Of a stretch of 64,000 bases of DNA, positions 35,639 to 42,886 are shown one piece after another; the first letter of the stretch is position 1, and the number at the start of each line of letters is the position of its first letter. This stretch comes from Pseudoalteromonas shioyasakiensis. GTDB taxonomy: Bacteria > Pseudomonadota > Gammaproteobacteria > Enterobacterales > Alteromonadaceae. A program made the translations under genes and the position numbers. The stretch lies in contig NZ_LRUE01000005.1 of the NCBI RefSeq assembly GCF_001550135.1, positions 1 to 64,000 on the forward strand, given 5' to 3'. Below the pieces are notes generated by a model. The model saw nothing but the letters and a program-made list of their open reading frames with translations, did no database searches and was not told where the DNA came from.

Positions 35639-36039
35639 AAAAAAACATTGTAATCATCGATGATGATGAAGCAATTTTACGTTCGCTAAAACGATTATTA
35701 GGTACTAATAACCATGTGATTTGTTTCAGCGATCCTCTATCGGCTATTGAGTATGCGAAACAGAACCCAATTAGTTTAGTCATTTGTGATCTGTTAATGC
35801 CTGCAATCAGTGGTTTTGCTGTTTTAGAGGATATTAAACTGCTACAGCCGAACTGCTCTCGCCTTTTGATTACCGGCTATGCAGAGCTAGAAGCTTCTAA
35901 AAGTGCGCTTAACGATAATATTGCTAATATGATTACTGCAAAACCTTGGGATAATTTTGAGCTAACTATGCTGGTTGATATATTAATTGAAAATAGTCAC
36001 CTTAAATTTAATCAATGCGTAGAAAATGTGAGTTCATAG
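35635..36039 (+). CDS. Single-domain response regulator in the polysaccharide locus
   Basis: A 134-aa receiver: DDD at residues 9-11, phosphoacceptor Asp52 (VICDLLMP), Thr in LITGYA, and Lys in AKPWDN. The KPWD pattern is common in receivers of c-di-GMP and RpfG-type regulators, but no output domain is attached. Its start overlaps the glycosyltransferase stop (ATGA), so it is cotranscribed and probably shares the sigma-54-like promoter. The last 28 bases overlap the convergent hydrolase gene. Not a component of the V. fischeri locus as I know it. Confidence 0.87.
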   Translation: MKKNIVIIDDDEAILRSLKRLLGTNNHVICFSDPLSAIEYAKQNPISLVICDLLMPAISGFAVLEDIKLLQPNCSRLLITGYAELEASKSALNDNIANMITAKPWDNFELTMLVDILIENSHLKFNQCVENVSS

Positions 36040-36926
36040 TGCAGCAGTTTGTGGTCGCTGCCGTTTACTGAGTTAACACCAATATTAGATAAAGAAACAT
36101 CTTCACTCACTAAACAATGATCTATTGGTAAACCCAAAACTTTTAAATCACTTAGCTGGTTTTTCAAAGACCAAGACGTATAAAAACCTGCGTGATTAAA
36201 ACAACTGCTTTTATTATTTATAAAGAACCGTGACCAAGGTACTGTATTAAAATCACCAGCAACTAACCAACTGCCCTTTAAATTTTTAATTTCTTTAGCA
36301 ACTTCACTTAAGACTAAGTTTCTCTGACCCCACAAACTTTGAGTTCTAGGTGATGGAGGATGTAAAAACACACTATTTAACATAACGTTATTGTGTAAGA
36401 AACTAAGCTTTACGTAGCCAAGTTTAGGATTATCAAAGCGTTTAATTTGCCTTTGTACGATTGGAAGTTTTGAGAGAACTATAATGCCAAATGGCGCCCC
36501 TTCTACTTCAGCATAACCAAATAAATGATATTGTGTGTTTAGCTCATCAAGCACATGCCGCTGCGTATCATTAAATTCAAACAGTACTAAGATATCATTT
36601 TGCGCATTTATAAATTGGCTAGTGATGATATTTGCTAAGTTAGGGTTACTATATTGCAAATTTACCTGGGCGACTTTGATATCTGTGTTTTGAACCTCTC
36701 TATCAGTTGAGTAAGGTTTAAAATGAAATATTACTAAGCAAATACTTAGAGCAATTAAACTCAAAGATAGTTTTTTGTTCCACCACAACAAAAAAAATGC
36801 AGGTAGAAAACTAAATACAATTAGCAACCCTCGCAAAGAGGCCGCCAAATCAAAAAAATAACTATCAAATTGATTAAAAGCTAACACTAATATAGCTATA
36901 TAACTGAATAAAAATAGTAAACGCAT
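36012..36926 (-). CDS. Membrane-anchored endonuclease/exonuclease/phosphatase-family hydrolase
   Basis: A 304-aa protein with three spans in residues 1-70 followed by an EEP fold domain: QVNLQYSN (metal-binding Asn), LFEFND (Glu), VFLHPPSPRT, WLVAGDFNTVPWS and GSDHKLL near the end hold the catalytic and metal residues. Members hydrolyse phosphodiesters in nucleic acids or lipids; the membrane anchor suggests a non-nucleic substrate, but this is not settled. GGGGGAG precedes the ATG. It does not belong to the polysaccharide units by strand. Confidence 0.83.
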   Translation of the reverse strand: MRLLFLFSYIAILVLAFNQFDSYFFDLAASLRGLLIVFSFLPAFFLLWWNKKLSLSLIALSICLVIFHFKPYSTDREVQNTDIKVAQVNLQYSNPNLANIITSQFINAQNDILVLFEFNDTQRHVLDELNTQYHLFGYAEVEGAPFGIIVLSKLPIVQRQIKRFDNPKLGYVKLSFLHNNVMLNSVFLHPPSPRTQSLWGQRNLVLSEVAKEIKNLKGSWLVAGDFNTVPWSRFFINNKSSCFNHAGFYTSWSLKNQLSDLKVLGLPIDHCLVSEDVSLSNIGVNSVNGSDHKLLHYELTFSTH

Positions 36927-37020
36927 CGCACTCCCCCTCTGATAATTTATAGCCGCATATTTTGTACCTTGCTGAGATATACTTAAAATAGATATAGTAT
37001 GATGTGTTCTTCTTTTGTAT

Positions 37021-37050
37021 TAAATTAAGTACCCGAAGGTACTTAATTTA
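37021..37050 (-). terminator. Terminator after the thioesterase gene
   Basis: A perfect 13-bp stem (37021-37033 with 37038-37050; core TTAAGTACC/GGTACTTAA) closed by the tetraloop CGAA. It lies 20 bases after the thioesterase stop on the minus strand; the A/T-rich base of the stem supplies the U-tract. Confidence 0.75.
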
Positions 37051-37070
37051 TTTAAAACTCACTATAAGTC

Positions 37071-37505
37071 TTATTCGAATCCGTTGATCATTTTGTCGCA
37101 CACTACCGGAGTTGGTCTGTGGTTATCATCAACAGCAACAAACGTAAAGCTACCAGAAATAGCTAAGTGTTTATCGTCTTTGTGCATTGTTTCTAAGAAG
37201 ATTTCAACATCTACTTTAAGGCTAGTGTTACCTACGTGTACCACTTTAGAAATAAGCTCTGCAAATGTACCAGCCGGAATGGCTTCTTTAAAATCTACAC
37301 GGTCAGACGAAATCGTTACAAGTGGCTTACGGCAAAAACGTGTAGCAGCAATAAACGCTACTTCATCCATCCATGCCAACGCGTCACCGCCAAACAAAGT
37401 ATTGTGGTGGTTGGTACGGCCAGGAAAAACTGTTTTTGTTACCGACGTTGTTGAGTCAGCAATACGCTTTGCAATAATAGCGTCACGATCGATTTGTTGT
37501 GTCAT
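37071..37505 (-). CDS. Acyl-CoA thioesterase, hotdog fold (YciA/BFIT-like)
   Basis: A 144-aa hotdog-fold protein that hydrolyses acyl-CoA to free acid and CoA. The segments PGRTNHHNTLFGGDALAWMDEVAFIAA (active-site Asp/Asn region) and SSDRVDFKEAIPAG are typical of the YciA/Acot family. It starts 5 bases after the M23 peptidase stop and so closes a three-gene operon with the PTPS-like and M23 genes. The link among the three is not functionally obvious. Confidence 0.87.
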   Translation of the reverse strand: MTQQIDRDAIIAKRIADSTTSVTKTVFPGRTNHHNTLFGGDALAWMDEVAFIAATRFCRKPLVTISSDRVDFKEAIPAGTFAELISKVVHVGNTSLKVDVEIFLETMHKDDKHLAISGSFTFVAVDDNHRPTPVVCDKMINGFE

Positions 37506-37510
37506 AGTCT

Positions 37511-38329
37511 CTACTTTTTATTAGCTAATGTGTCTTGCATCATTAGCGCAGGGTCAAGGCGTTCATTTTTCCAATTAAAACGCCAGTCTAAATGAGGGCC
37601 AGTTACGCGACCGGTCGCACCGATCTCGGCAATTTTATCGCCACGCTTAATTTCGTCCCCTACTTTTACATCTAATTTGCTTAAATGAATATAAGTAGAG
37701 GTAACACCATGGCCATGGTCAAGAATCAAGGTACCACCAGAGTAATATAAGTCAGCATCAGCAAAAACAACTGTGCCGCTCACTGGCGCATACACTGGGC
37801 TACCCGTTTTATTGGCAATGTCTAAACCAAAGTGCGGGCGGCGAGGCTCACCATTAAAGTAACGCTGGCTTCCATAAACACCTGAAATGCGCCCAGTTGC
37901 CGGTTTATAAACAGGGTCTAAAAAGTACCGTAGGTCAGAATTAACTTGCCTAGCTTTACGTACAGCAACAGCTTCACGGCTAATACGCTCAGATACTTCT
38001 TTAGGTGGCGAAACATATTTTTTTGCTACACCGGTGATTTTATCAATTTTGTAATCACGCTTAGTGATCACAATTGCTTGTTCGTGGCTTACACCAGCAC
38101 TATCAACCCAAGAAAGGCTATGATTTGTCTTGGCATCACGACCAAAACCAAACACAAACTCACCATTTGTTGAAAGCTTAAGAGGCTCACCATTGAAGCT
38201 AACACTTTTAGCGCCTTCAATTTGGCCTGTTACTAAACCGCCTTGAGTTAAATGTCCTTTTAATTCAACACCACTTGCAGTTAAAGAAAACAACCCTGCA
38301 AATGCTGCTATTAATAATCCTTTAAGCAT
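37511..38329 (-). CDS. M23-family (LytM) peptidase, periplasmic
   Basis: A 272-aa envelope protein. The ATG at 38329 gives a signal peptide (MLKGLLIAAFAGLFSLTASG); an upstream in-frame TTG at 38350 is less likely. A beta-rich N-terminal domain (20-130) is followed by an M23 metallopeptidase domain (155-260) with PHFGLDIAN (H-x-x-x-D), DHGHG, YIHLS and GPHLDWRF, all zinc ligands present, so it should cut peptidoglycan cross-bridges. It overlaps the upstream gene by 8 bases. Confidence 0.87.
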   Translation of the reverse strand: MLKGLLIAAFAGLFSLTASGVELKGHLTQGGLVTGQIEGAKSVSFNGEPLKLSTNGEFVFGFGRDAKTNHSLSWVDSAGVSHEQAIVITKRDYKIDKITGVAKKYVSPPKEVSERISREAVAVRKARQVNSDLRYFLDPVYKPATGRISGVYGSQRYFNGEPRRPHFGLDIANKTGSPVYAPVSGTVVFADADLYYSGGTLILDHGHGVTSTYIHLSKLDVKVGDEIKRGDKIAEIGATGRVTGPHLDWRFNWKNERLDPALMMQDTLANKK

Positions 38330-39179
38330 AACTGATTGACCCCTTGCCAACCCCTTCGTAAGCTGTAATTTTAACTTCTGAATCAGGGTATTGGTTTTTA
38401 ACTTGTGAACTTAAGTAGTCTGCAATGCACTCAACCGTAGTATCGCAAGGTAAAATGTCGCAGCGTGATTTGTCTATCGCCATTTCAAAATAACCTTGCT
38501 GTGATGTATATGCAAAGCACACATCGTTCTCTTGTGCAGTTACATGCTTGAGCTCTGATTTATTGATTTCATCTTCAGCTGTTGCTAGATAAATGTCTTC
38601 CCATTTATCTGCCCACTCTTTTTGTAAGCGAGGCATAGCCATACCATCAAGGCTAATACCAATTTGTGAGCGATGGCCATGAATAATACGCTGACAATTA
38701 CCATCGTGCTTTTTAAGACCATGGCTGTAATGATAATAAAAACTTTGGCTATGCTCTGGGTATAAATTTATTTCAATCTTTTCGATGTTGCTAGGGAGCT
38801 CAGGCATAATAGTTTTAATTAAAAACTCGGTTACCGATTTTTCATCAATAACATCAGCATCGATTAAACAATATGCTTGGTTAGGAGCGCTCATAGCTAA
38901 GTGATAATTATCACCAAAGTGACAATCTAGCACGCTGTGATCAGCATGCTGTGTTAGTGAACCGTTTAGAGTGGCTGGCACAGCAAGTTTATGGTCGATA
39001 CAGTTATCAATAATGCCCTTGATTTGCTTTTTAACTAAACCAAAATCAAGCACCATCGACTCATCATTTAATTGACCGTGCAGAGTTAAATCCACAATCC
39101 AGCTCTCGCCAACTGCGCCGCGTTTATTACACAAGTAAGAAAAATCAATCACTGTCAGTGAGTTTACAAAAAGGATCAT
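38322..39179 (-). CDS. 6-pyruvoyl-tetrahydropterin synthase/QueD-family protein
   Basis: A 285-aa protein, about twice the length of a normal QueD (120-140 aa), so apparently a tandem of two related domains. Domain 1 has FSYLCNKRGAVGESWIVDLTLHGQL and LDFGLVKKQIKGIIDNCIDHKL (the D-x-x-x-V...H pattern); domain 2 has IHGHRSQIGISLDG and ends KITAYEGVGKGSISY, with the family Glu. Zinc-binding His residues are only partly evident. The role in queuosine or pterin synthesis is inferred from the family. First gene of an operon with M23 and thioesterase genes. Confidence 0.75.
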   Translation of the reverse strand: MILFVNSLTVIDFSYLCNKRGAVGESWIVDLTLHGQLNDESMVLDFGLVKKQIKGIIDNCIDHKLAVPATLNGSLTQHADHSVLDCHFGDNYHLAMSAPNQAYCLIDADVIDEKSVTEFLIKTIMPELPSNIEKIEINLYPEHSQSFYYHYSHGLKKHDGNCQRIIHGHRSQIGISLDGMAMPRLQKEWADKWEDIYLATAEDEINKSELKHVTAQENDVCFAYTSQQGYFEMAIDKSRCDILPCDTTVECIADYLSSQVKNQYPDSEVKITAYEGVGKGSISYA

Positions 39180-39328
39180 AAATTTCCTTTAGACTGGTTA
39201 AAGAATCACAGCAATTATAATGATTTTTACTTCACAATGCGCGGTTTTATCTCCCTTTATCAGCGACAGTTTAATTAAATGGTCATAAAATAAGCTAAAA
39301 ATAGCAAATAATTAACTGCTCCGAGTTG

Positions 39329-39352
39329 TTTAGCGTACAAGTGTACGCTAAA
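39329..39352. promoter_or_regulatory. FabR-type operator upstream of fabA
   Basis: Perfect inverted repeat TTTAGCGTACA (39329-39339), 2-base spacer, TGTACGCTAAA (39342-39352). The AGCGTACA-N2-TGTACGCT core resembles the FabR sites known upstream of fabA and fabB in enteric bacteria and Vibrio. It lies about 35 bases before the fabA ATG, so binding should repress unsaturated fatty-acid synthesis. Confidence 0.8.
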
Positions 39353-39386
39353 GTACGGGGCAATTTCTAAGCGATGAATGAGAGTT

Positions 39387-39902
39387 ATGGAACCTAAAAA
39401 CAGCTATACAAAAGAAGAATTGGTCCTTTGTGGTCAAGGTGAAATGTTTGGTGAAGGCAACTGTCGTTTACCTAGTGACAACATGTTAATGATGGACCGC
39501 ATTACCTCTATCACTGCTGACGGCGGTGAGCACGGTAAAGGTCAAATTGTTGCTGAACTAGATATCAACCCTGATCTTTGGTTCTTTGATTGTCACTTTA
39601 AAGGTGATCCGGTAATGCCTGGTTGTCTTGGCCTTGATGCAATGTGGCAATTAGTTGGTTTCTTCCTTGGCTGGTCTGGCGGCCCAGGTCTTGGCCGTGC
39701 ACTAGGTGTAGGTGAAGTTAAATTCACAGGTCAAATCTTACCAACAGCTAAAAAAGTAACTTATCGTTTAGACATGAAGCGTGTTATTAAACGTAAATTA
39801 TTCATGGGTATGGCTGATGGTACTGTAGAAGTAGATGGCCGAGTAATCTATGAAGCAAAAGATCTTAAAGTAGGTCTTTTCCAAGATACATCTGCGTTTT
39901 AA
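39387..39902 (+). CDS. fabA: 3-hydroxydecanoyl-ACP dehydratase/isomerase
   Basis: Makes cis-3-decenoyl-ACP, the entry to unsaturated fatty acids. 171 aa, against 172 in E. coli, with near-identical landmarks: [57 protein letters not shown] (catalytic His and Asp), [14 protein letters not shown] and C-terminal [12 protein letters not shown]. The ATG at 39387 matches the family start ([11 protein letters not shown]); an in-frame ATG at 39378 lies 9 bases upstream. A palindromic FabR-type operator precedes the gene and a strong terminator follows. Confidence 0.98.
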   Translation: MEPKNSYTKEELVLCGQGEMFGEGNCRLPSDNMLMMDRITSITADGGEHGKGQIVAELDINPDLWFFDCHFKGDPVMPGCLGLDAMWQLVGFFLGWSGGPGLGRALGVGEVKFTGQILPTAKKVTYRLDMKRVIKRKLFMGMADGTVEVDGRVIYEAKDLKVGLFQDTSAF

Positions 39903-39933
39903 TCTTTAATTTAAGATACAAAATAGCAGATAC

Positions 39934-39960
39934 AAAAAAGCCCCTAGATGGGGCTTTTTT
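39934..39960. terminator. Bidirectional terminator between fabA and rmf
   Basis: AAAAAAGCCCC (39934-39944) pairs with GGGGCTTTTTT (39950-39960) around a 5-base loop, with A- and T-runs on both sides. It serves the convergent fabA (plus) and rmf (minus) genes. Confidence 0.93.
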
Positions 39961-39980
39961 GCGTAAATAAGGTGCCTATA

Positions 39981-40151
39981 TTAAGTTTTAAACATGTTTC
40001 GGTTTTCAATGGCTTCTCGCCAGCCACCTAACCACTCAGATTTAGGGTCGATTTGTTGATAAGGGCATTGTTCTTTGGAACGGCCTGCCAAGCCTGCTTT
40101 ATAACCTTGAGAATGAGCTCTTTCTAAACGATCTCTTTTCTGTCTCTTCAT
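39981..40151 (-). CDS. rmf: Ribosome modulation factor
   Basis: A 56-aa basic protein that dimerises 70S ribosomes into inactive 100S particles in stationary phase. The sequence MKRQKRDRLERAHSQGYKAG is nearly identical to E. coli RMF, and LAGRSKEQCPY and SEWLGGWREA also match. The open frame continues 17 codons upstream, but the ATG at 40151 is the family start and has AGGA about 8 bases upstream. Single gene with a terminator behind it. Confidence 0.97.
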   Translation of the reverse strand: MKRQKRDRLERAHSQGYKAGLAGRSKEQCPYQQIDPKSEWLGGWREAIENRNMFKT

Positions 40152-40516
40152 AGGTAATATCCTCACCTTTTTATATTTATAGATATGTAGCGAAATTGAC
40201 ATCTACATTTAATGAATAGTTAATAAAACTGTTAAATTCAAATAGCAAAAAGCAATTAAATAAATTGACAATAACTAACGTGCTGATGCTCAAATGAATT
40301 AACATTTTAAATGACTAGGTGGTCGTACCTCTTCAACTAAAACCATCTATTAATACACTTAAATTCAGCTAAAAACGATACAGCTCTTTTAGCTTCATTA
40401 TTTGTGACCAAGCCAATTTCGGCAAAGTTCCCAATTAAATTGTAATCATGACAAATTTATGATGATTACAATTTAGTCAATTTAATGCTTGCATATTAAA
40501 AACCGATCGGTCTAAT
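40152..40516. other. 365-bp intergenic region with a 14-bp inverted repeat
   Basis: AT-rich leader between divergent rmf and the TetR gene. No gene seen. It contains a perfect 14-bp inverted repeat (TAAATTGTAATCAT at 40436-40449 and its complement at 40462-40475, 12-base loop), which is not followed by a T-run, and at its right end a TetR-type operator half at 40504-40515. Confidence 0.6.
40504..40515. promoter_or_regulatory. TetR-type operator 1 (CGATCGGTCTAA)
   Basis: CGATCGGTCTAA lies immediately before the TetR start codon (40517). The same 12 bases recur at 41197-41208 just before the acuI-like gene. The centre CCGATCGG is palindromic. This points to autoregulation and control of the neighbour by the TetR protein. 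Confidence 0.65.
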
Positions 40517-41158
40517 ATGGTCGGTATGGAAACAAATAACTCTGTGCCAAGCCGTCGTGGCAGGCCACCAAAAATAGCTCGTTCTAATGCAGATACCCGT
40601 GCCCTTTTAATTAATACGGGACTAGCTGTATTAACCGAAAAAGGCTTTAGCGCAACCGGCATTGATTTAATATTAAAATCAGCTCAGGTACCTAAGGGCT
40701 CTTTTTATCATTACTTCAAAAGTAAGAATGATTTTGGCTTAGCACTCATTGATGCTTACGACAGCTATTTTCATGCAAAGTTAAAACGCCACCTAAACAA
40801 CGATTCAACACCCCCTCTTGAGAGGATTGTGCTATTTGCCAATGACGCCAAACAAGGCATGGCAAAGTTTGAGTTTAAACGCGGCTGCTTAATAGGTAAT
40901 TTAAACCAAGAAATCAGTCACCTTGATGAGCCTATGATTGACCGCATAAAACAGGCTTACGCCAACTGGCAAGCTTTAATCGAGCAATGCTTAGTTGATG
41001 CTAAGAAGCAAAAGCAAATTCCTCAATCATCAGATTGCAAAATGCTTGCTGAGTTCTTCTGGATTGGCTGGGAAGGCGCAGTGATGCGCTCTAAACTTGA
41101 TAAATCAAGTGAACCGCTTACCCTTTATACAGCACAATTTTTACGCTTAATTTTATAA
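40517..41158 (+). CDS. TetR-family repressor (AcuR-like)
   Basis: A 213-aa regulator with an N-terminal HTH (about residues 25-70: LINTGLAVLTEKGFSATGIDLILKSAQVPKGSFYHYFKSKNDFG) and a C-terminal ligand domain rich in Trp/Phe. The N-terminus SRRGRPPKIA is basic. Pairing with an AcuI-like enzyme and a shared operator suggests an AcuR role, a repressor relieved by acrylate in DMSP-using bacteria, but other YhdH partners exist. An in-frame ATG at 40526 is an alternative start; the -10/operator overlap leaves the choice open. Confidence 0.82.
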   Translation: MVGMETNNSVPSRRGRPPKIARSNADTRALLINTGLAVLTEKGFSATGIDLILKSAQVPKGSFYHYFKSKNDFGLALIDAYDSYFHAKLKRHLNNDSTPPLERIVLFANDAKQGMAKFEFKRGCLIGNLNQEISHLDEPMIDRIKQAYANWQALIEQCLVDAKKQKQIPQSSDCKMLAEFFWIGWEGAVMRSKLDKSSEPLTLYTAQFLRLIL

Positions 41159-41184
41159 AGCCGTTTAAATACGGTTTTATTTTA
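41155..41184 (+). terminator. Probable terminator after the TetR gene
   Basis: CCGT (41161-41164) and ACGG (41171-41174) form a short stem with a 6-base loop, extended by A/T pairs, followed by TTTTATTTT. The stem is short, so termination may be partial. Confidence 0.4.
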
Positions 41185-41196
41185 ACCATTAAAAGA

Positions 41197-41208
41197 CGAT
41201 CGGTCTAA
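41197..41208. promoter_or_regulatory. TetR-type operator 2 (CGATCGGTCTAA)
   Basis: Identical to the 12-base element in front of the TetR gene and located 12 bases before the acuI-like ATG, just before its GGAG. It implies that the TetR protein represses this gene. Confidence 0.65.
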
Positions 41209-41219
41209 AAGGAGTCAAT

Positions 41220-42212
41220 ATGACAACATCAGTAAAATCGGTAGTTATCAACAAAGATGATCAAGGCTACCGTGCCGAATACACAGACTTTCCTGTAGAA
41301 AGCATCCACCAGCAAGATGTAAATATTGATGTTGACTACAGTACATTGAATTACAAAGATGCCCTAGCCATTACAGGTAAAGGACCTGTGGTAAGAACAT
41401 TTCCTATGATCCCCGGGATAGACCTTGCAGGCACAGTAACAGACTCTAAAAGCGATGAATTTAAAGTAGGTGATAAAGTTCTGTTAAATGGCTTTGGTGT
41501 TGGGGAAAAATACCTAGGTGGTTTGAGTTCAAAAGCGTCTATGAGTGCTGATTGGATCATCCCCCTCCCTGCTAATTTAACACCAAAACAGGCTATGCAA
41601 ATTGGTACTGCAGGTTATACGGCAATGCTGAGTATCATCGCTTTAGAAAAACAAGGTATCACACCCCAAAGTGGCGAAATTCTTGTTACCGGTGCTAATG
41701 GCGGCGTGGGTAGTTTTGCTATCTATTTGTTAAATAAACTAGGTTTTGATGTAGTTGCGACAACAGGACGAATGAACGAAGCAGATCACCTTGAAAAATT
41801 AGGCGCAAAACGCGTTTTATCTCGCGAAGAATTCTCAGCACCTGGGAAACCACTCGCTAAAGAGCAATTCGCTGGCGCAATTGATTCTGTGGGTAGCCAC
41901 ACCCTTGCAAATGTGTGTGCATCGATTAAATACGGTGGTGTTGTAACAGCGTGTGGTTTAGCACAAGGTATGGACTTTCCGGCAACGGTAGCGCCGTTTA
42001 TCCTTCGTGGCATTAGTCTAATGGGTATAGATAGTGTAATGCGCCCTAAAGCTGACCGAATTGAAGCATGGCAACGTTTAAGCGAATTAGTTGAAGCTCA
42101 GTACCTCGATGCTATTTCGCAAGAGATTCCTCTTTCTGAAGCCGTTGCAAACGCAGAAGCCCTATTAAAAGGTGAAATTCGCGGCCGTGTAGTGGTCAAT
42201 TGTAAAGAATAA
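41220..42212 (+). CDS. acuI: Acryloyl-CoA reductase-type MDR oxidoreductase (AcuI/YhdH)
   Basis: A 330-aa zinc-independent medium-chain dehydrogenase/reductase. Landmarks: YSTLNYKDALAITGKGPVVRTFPMIPGIDLAGTV, GTAGYTAMLSI, NADPH site VTGANGGVGSFAIYLL (about 155-170) and GAIDSVGSHTLANV. These are typical of YhdH/AcuI, which reduces acryloyl-CoA to propionyl-CoA and so removes a toxic electrophile. GGAG precedes the ATG. Paired with a TetR regulator and a common operator. Substrate assignment is by family. Confidence 0.88.
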   Translation: MTTSVKSVVINKDDQGYRAEYTDFPVESIHQQDVNIDVDYSTLNYKDALAITGKGPVVRTFPMIPGIDLAGTVTDSKSDEFKVGDKVLLNGFGVGEKYLGGLSSKASMSADWIIPLPANLTPKQAMQIGTAGYTAMLSIIALEKQGITPQSGEILVTGANGGVGSFAIYLLNKLGFDVVATTGRMNEADHLEKLGAKRVLSREEFSAPGKPLAKEQFAGAIDSVGSHTLANVCASIKYGGVVTACGLAQGMDFPATVAPFILRGISLMGIDSVMRPKADRIEAWQRLSELVEAQYLDAISQEIPLSEAVANAEALLKGEIRGRVVVNCKE

Positions 42213-42246
42213 GCTCTAATATAAACATTCTTAGCAAGTTAGCTAT

Positions 42247-42284
42247 AAAACTAGGGTAAAGGCAATTATACTTACCCTAGTTTT
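42247..42284. terminator. Terminator after the acuI-like gene
   Basis: Perfect 13-bp stem AAAACTAGGGTAA (42247-42259) with TTACCCTAGTTTT (42272-42284), 12-base loop. It lies 35 bases after the acuI stop, with an A/T base that can act in either direction. Confidence 0.75.
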
Positions 42285-42302
42285 GTAATCCCGGAAAGTC
42301 TA

Positions 42303-42719
42303 ATGAGTAATAAAGAAATTTTCAGCAATAACCCACTGCAAGGTGTTGGTATCGAGCAAGTCGTTACAGAGCTTGTCGAGCAATATGGCTGGGAATTACT
42401 CCACGCCTATATGCGTTTGAACTGCTTTAAGAATAACCCAGATGTAAAATCTGCGGTTAAGTTTTTACGTAAAACCCAATGGGCACAAGAAAAAGTCGAG
42501 AACTTTTATTTGTATCGTCTCAAAAATTTACCACGCCCAGACGATGTAAACTATGAATTACCGCCGCGCGATCGTGTGATCCCTGCTGATCAAAAACCAG
42601 GTGAACCTTGTGAGTTAAGTTTTACCGACGCTAAACGTATTCACGCTAAAAAAGAAGCCAAGCAAAAAGCCCGCACCCGTAAACAACGTTCAAGTGCGAG
42701 TAATCCTTGGGGTAATTAA
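42303..42719 (+). CDS. VF530/DUF2132-family small basic protein
   Basis: A 138-aa protein. Residues 8-75 match the VF530 (DUF2132) family: NNPLQGVGIEQVVTELVEQYGWELLHAYMRLNCFKNNPDVKSAVKFLRKTQWAQEKVENFYL. This family has a known small helical structure and is thought to bind DNA. The C-terminal 40 residues are Lys/Arg-rich (AKKEAKQKARTRKQRSS), an added basic tail consistent with nucleic-acid binding. Flanked by terminators on both sides, so monocistronic. Confidence 0.88.
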   Translation: MSNKEIFSNNPLQGVGIEQVVTELVEQYGWELLHAYMRLNCFKNNPDVKSAVKFLRKTQWAQEKVENFYLYRLKNLPRPDDVNYELPPRDRVIPADQKPGEPCELSFTDAKRIHAKKEAKQKARTRKQRSSASNPWGN

Positions 42720-42756
42720 GCTTAAAGTTTTGAGCTATAAGCTGTTAGTTGAAATA

Positions 42757-42781
42757 AGCCGCCTTTAAGGGCGGTTTTTTA
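42757..42781 (+). terminator. Terminator after the VF530-family gene
   Basis: GCCGCC/GGCGGT-type stem with CCGCC (42759-42763) and GGCGG (42770-42774), 6-base loop, followed by TTTTTT. Typical intrinsic terminator on the plus strand, 38 bases after the stop. Confidence 0.88.
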
Positions 42782-42786
42782 TTTGA

Positions 42787-42857
42787 GTTAGCAAGTTAGC
42801 AAGTTAGCAAGTTAGCAAGTTAGCAAGTTAGCAAGTTAGCAAGTTAGCAAGTTAGCA
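42787..42857. repeat. Tandem repeat: GTTAGCAA x 8, plus a 7-base partial copy
   Basis: Eight perfect consecutive copies of GTTAGCAA (42787-42850) and a partial ninth (GTTAGCA, 42851-42857). No unit differs, which suggests recent expansion by slippage. It lies directly after a terminator T-run and outside genes. A related single copy TTAGCAAGTTAGC occurs at 42231-42243. Confidence 0.97.
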
Positions 42858-42886
42858 GTTGAGAATCGAAGGGTTACCTAAATACG

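Noticed and set aside
37084..37524. 146-codon plus-strand frame over the thioesterase gene
   Set aside because: Antisense shadow of a clearly conserved hotdog-fold gene.
42787..42857. CRISPR array
   Set aside because: Units are only 8 bp with no spacers; this is a simple tandem repeat.
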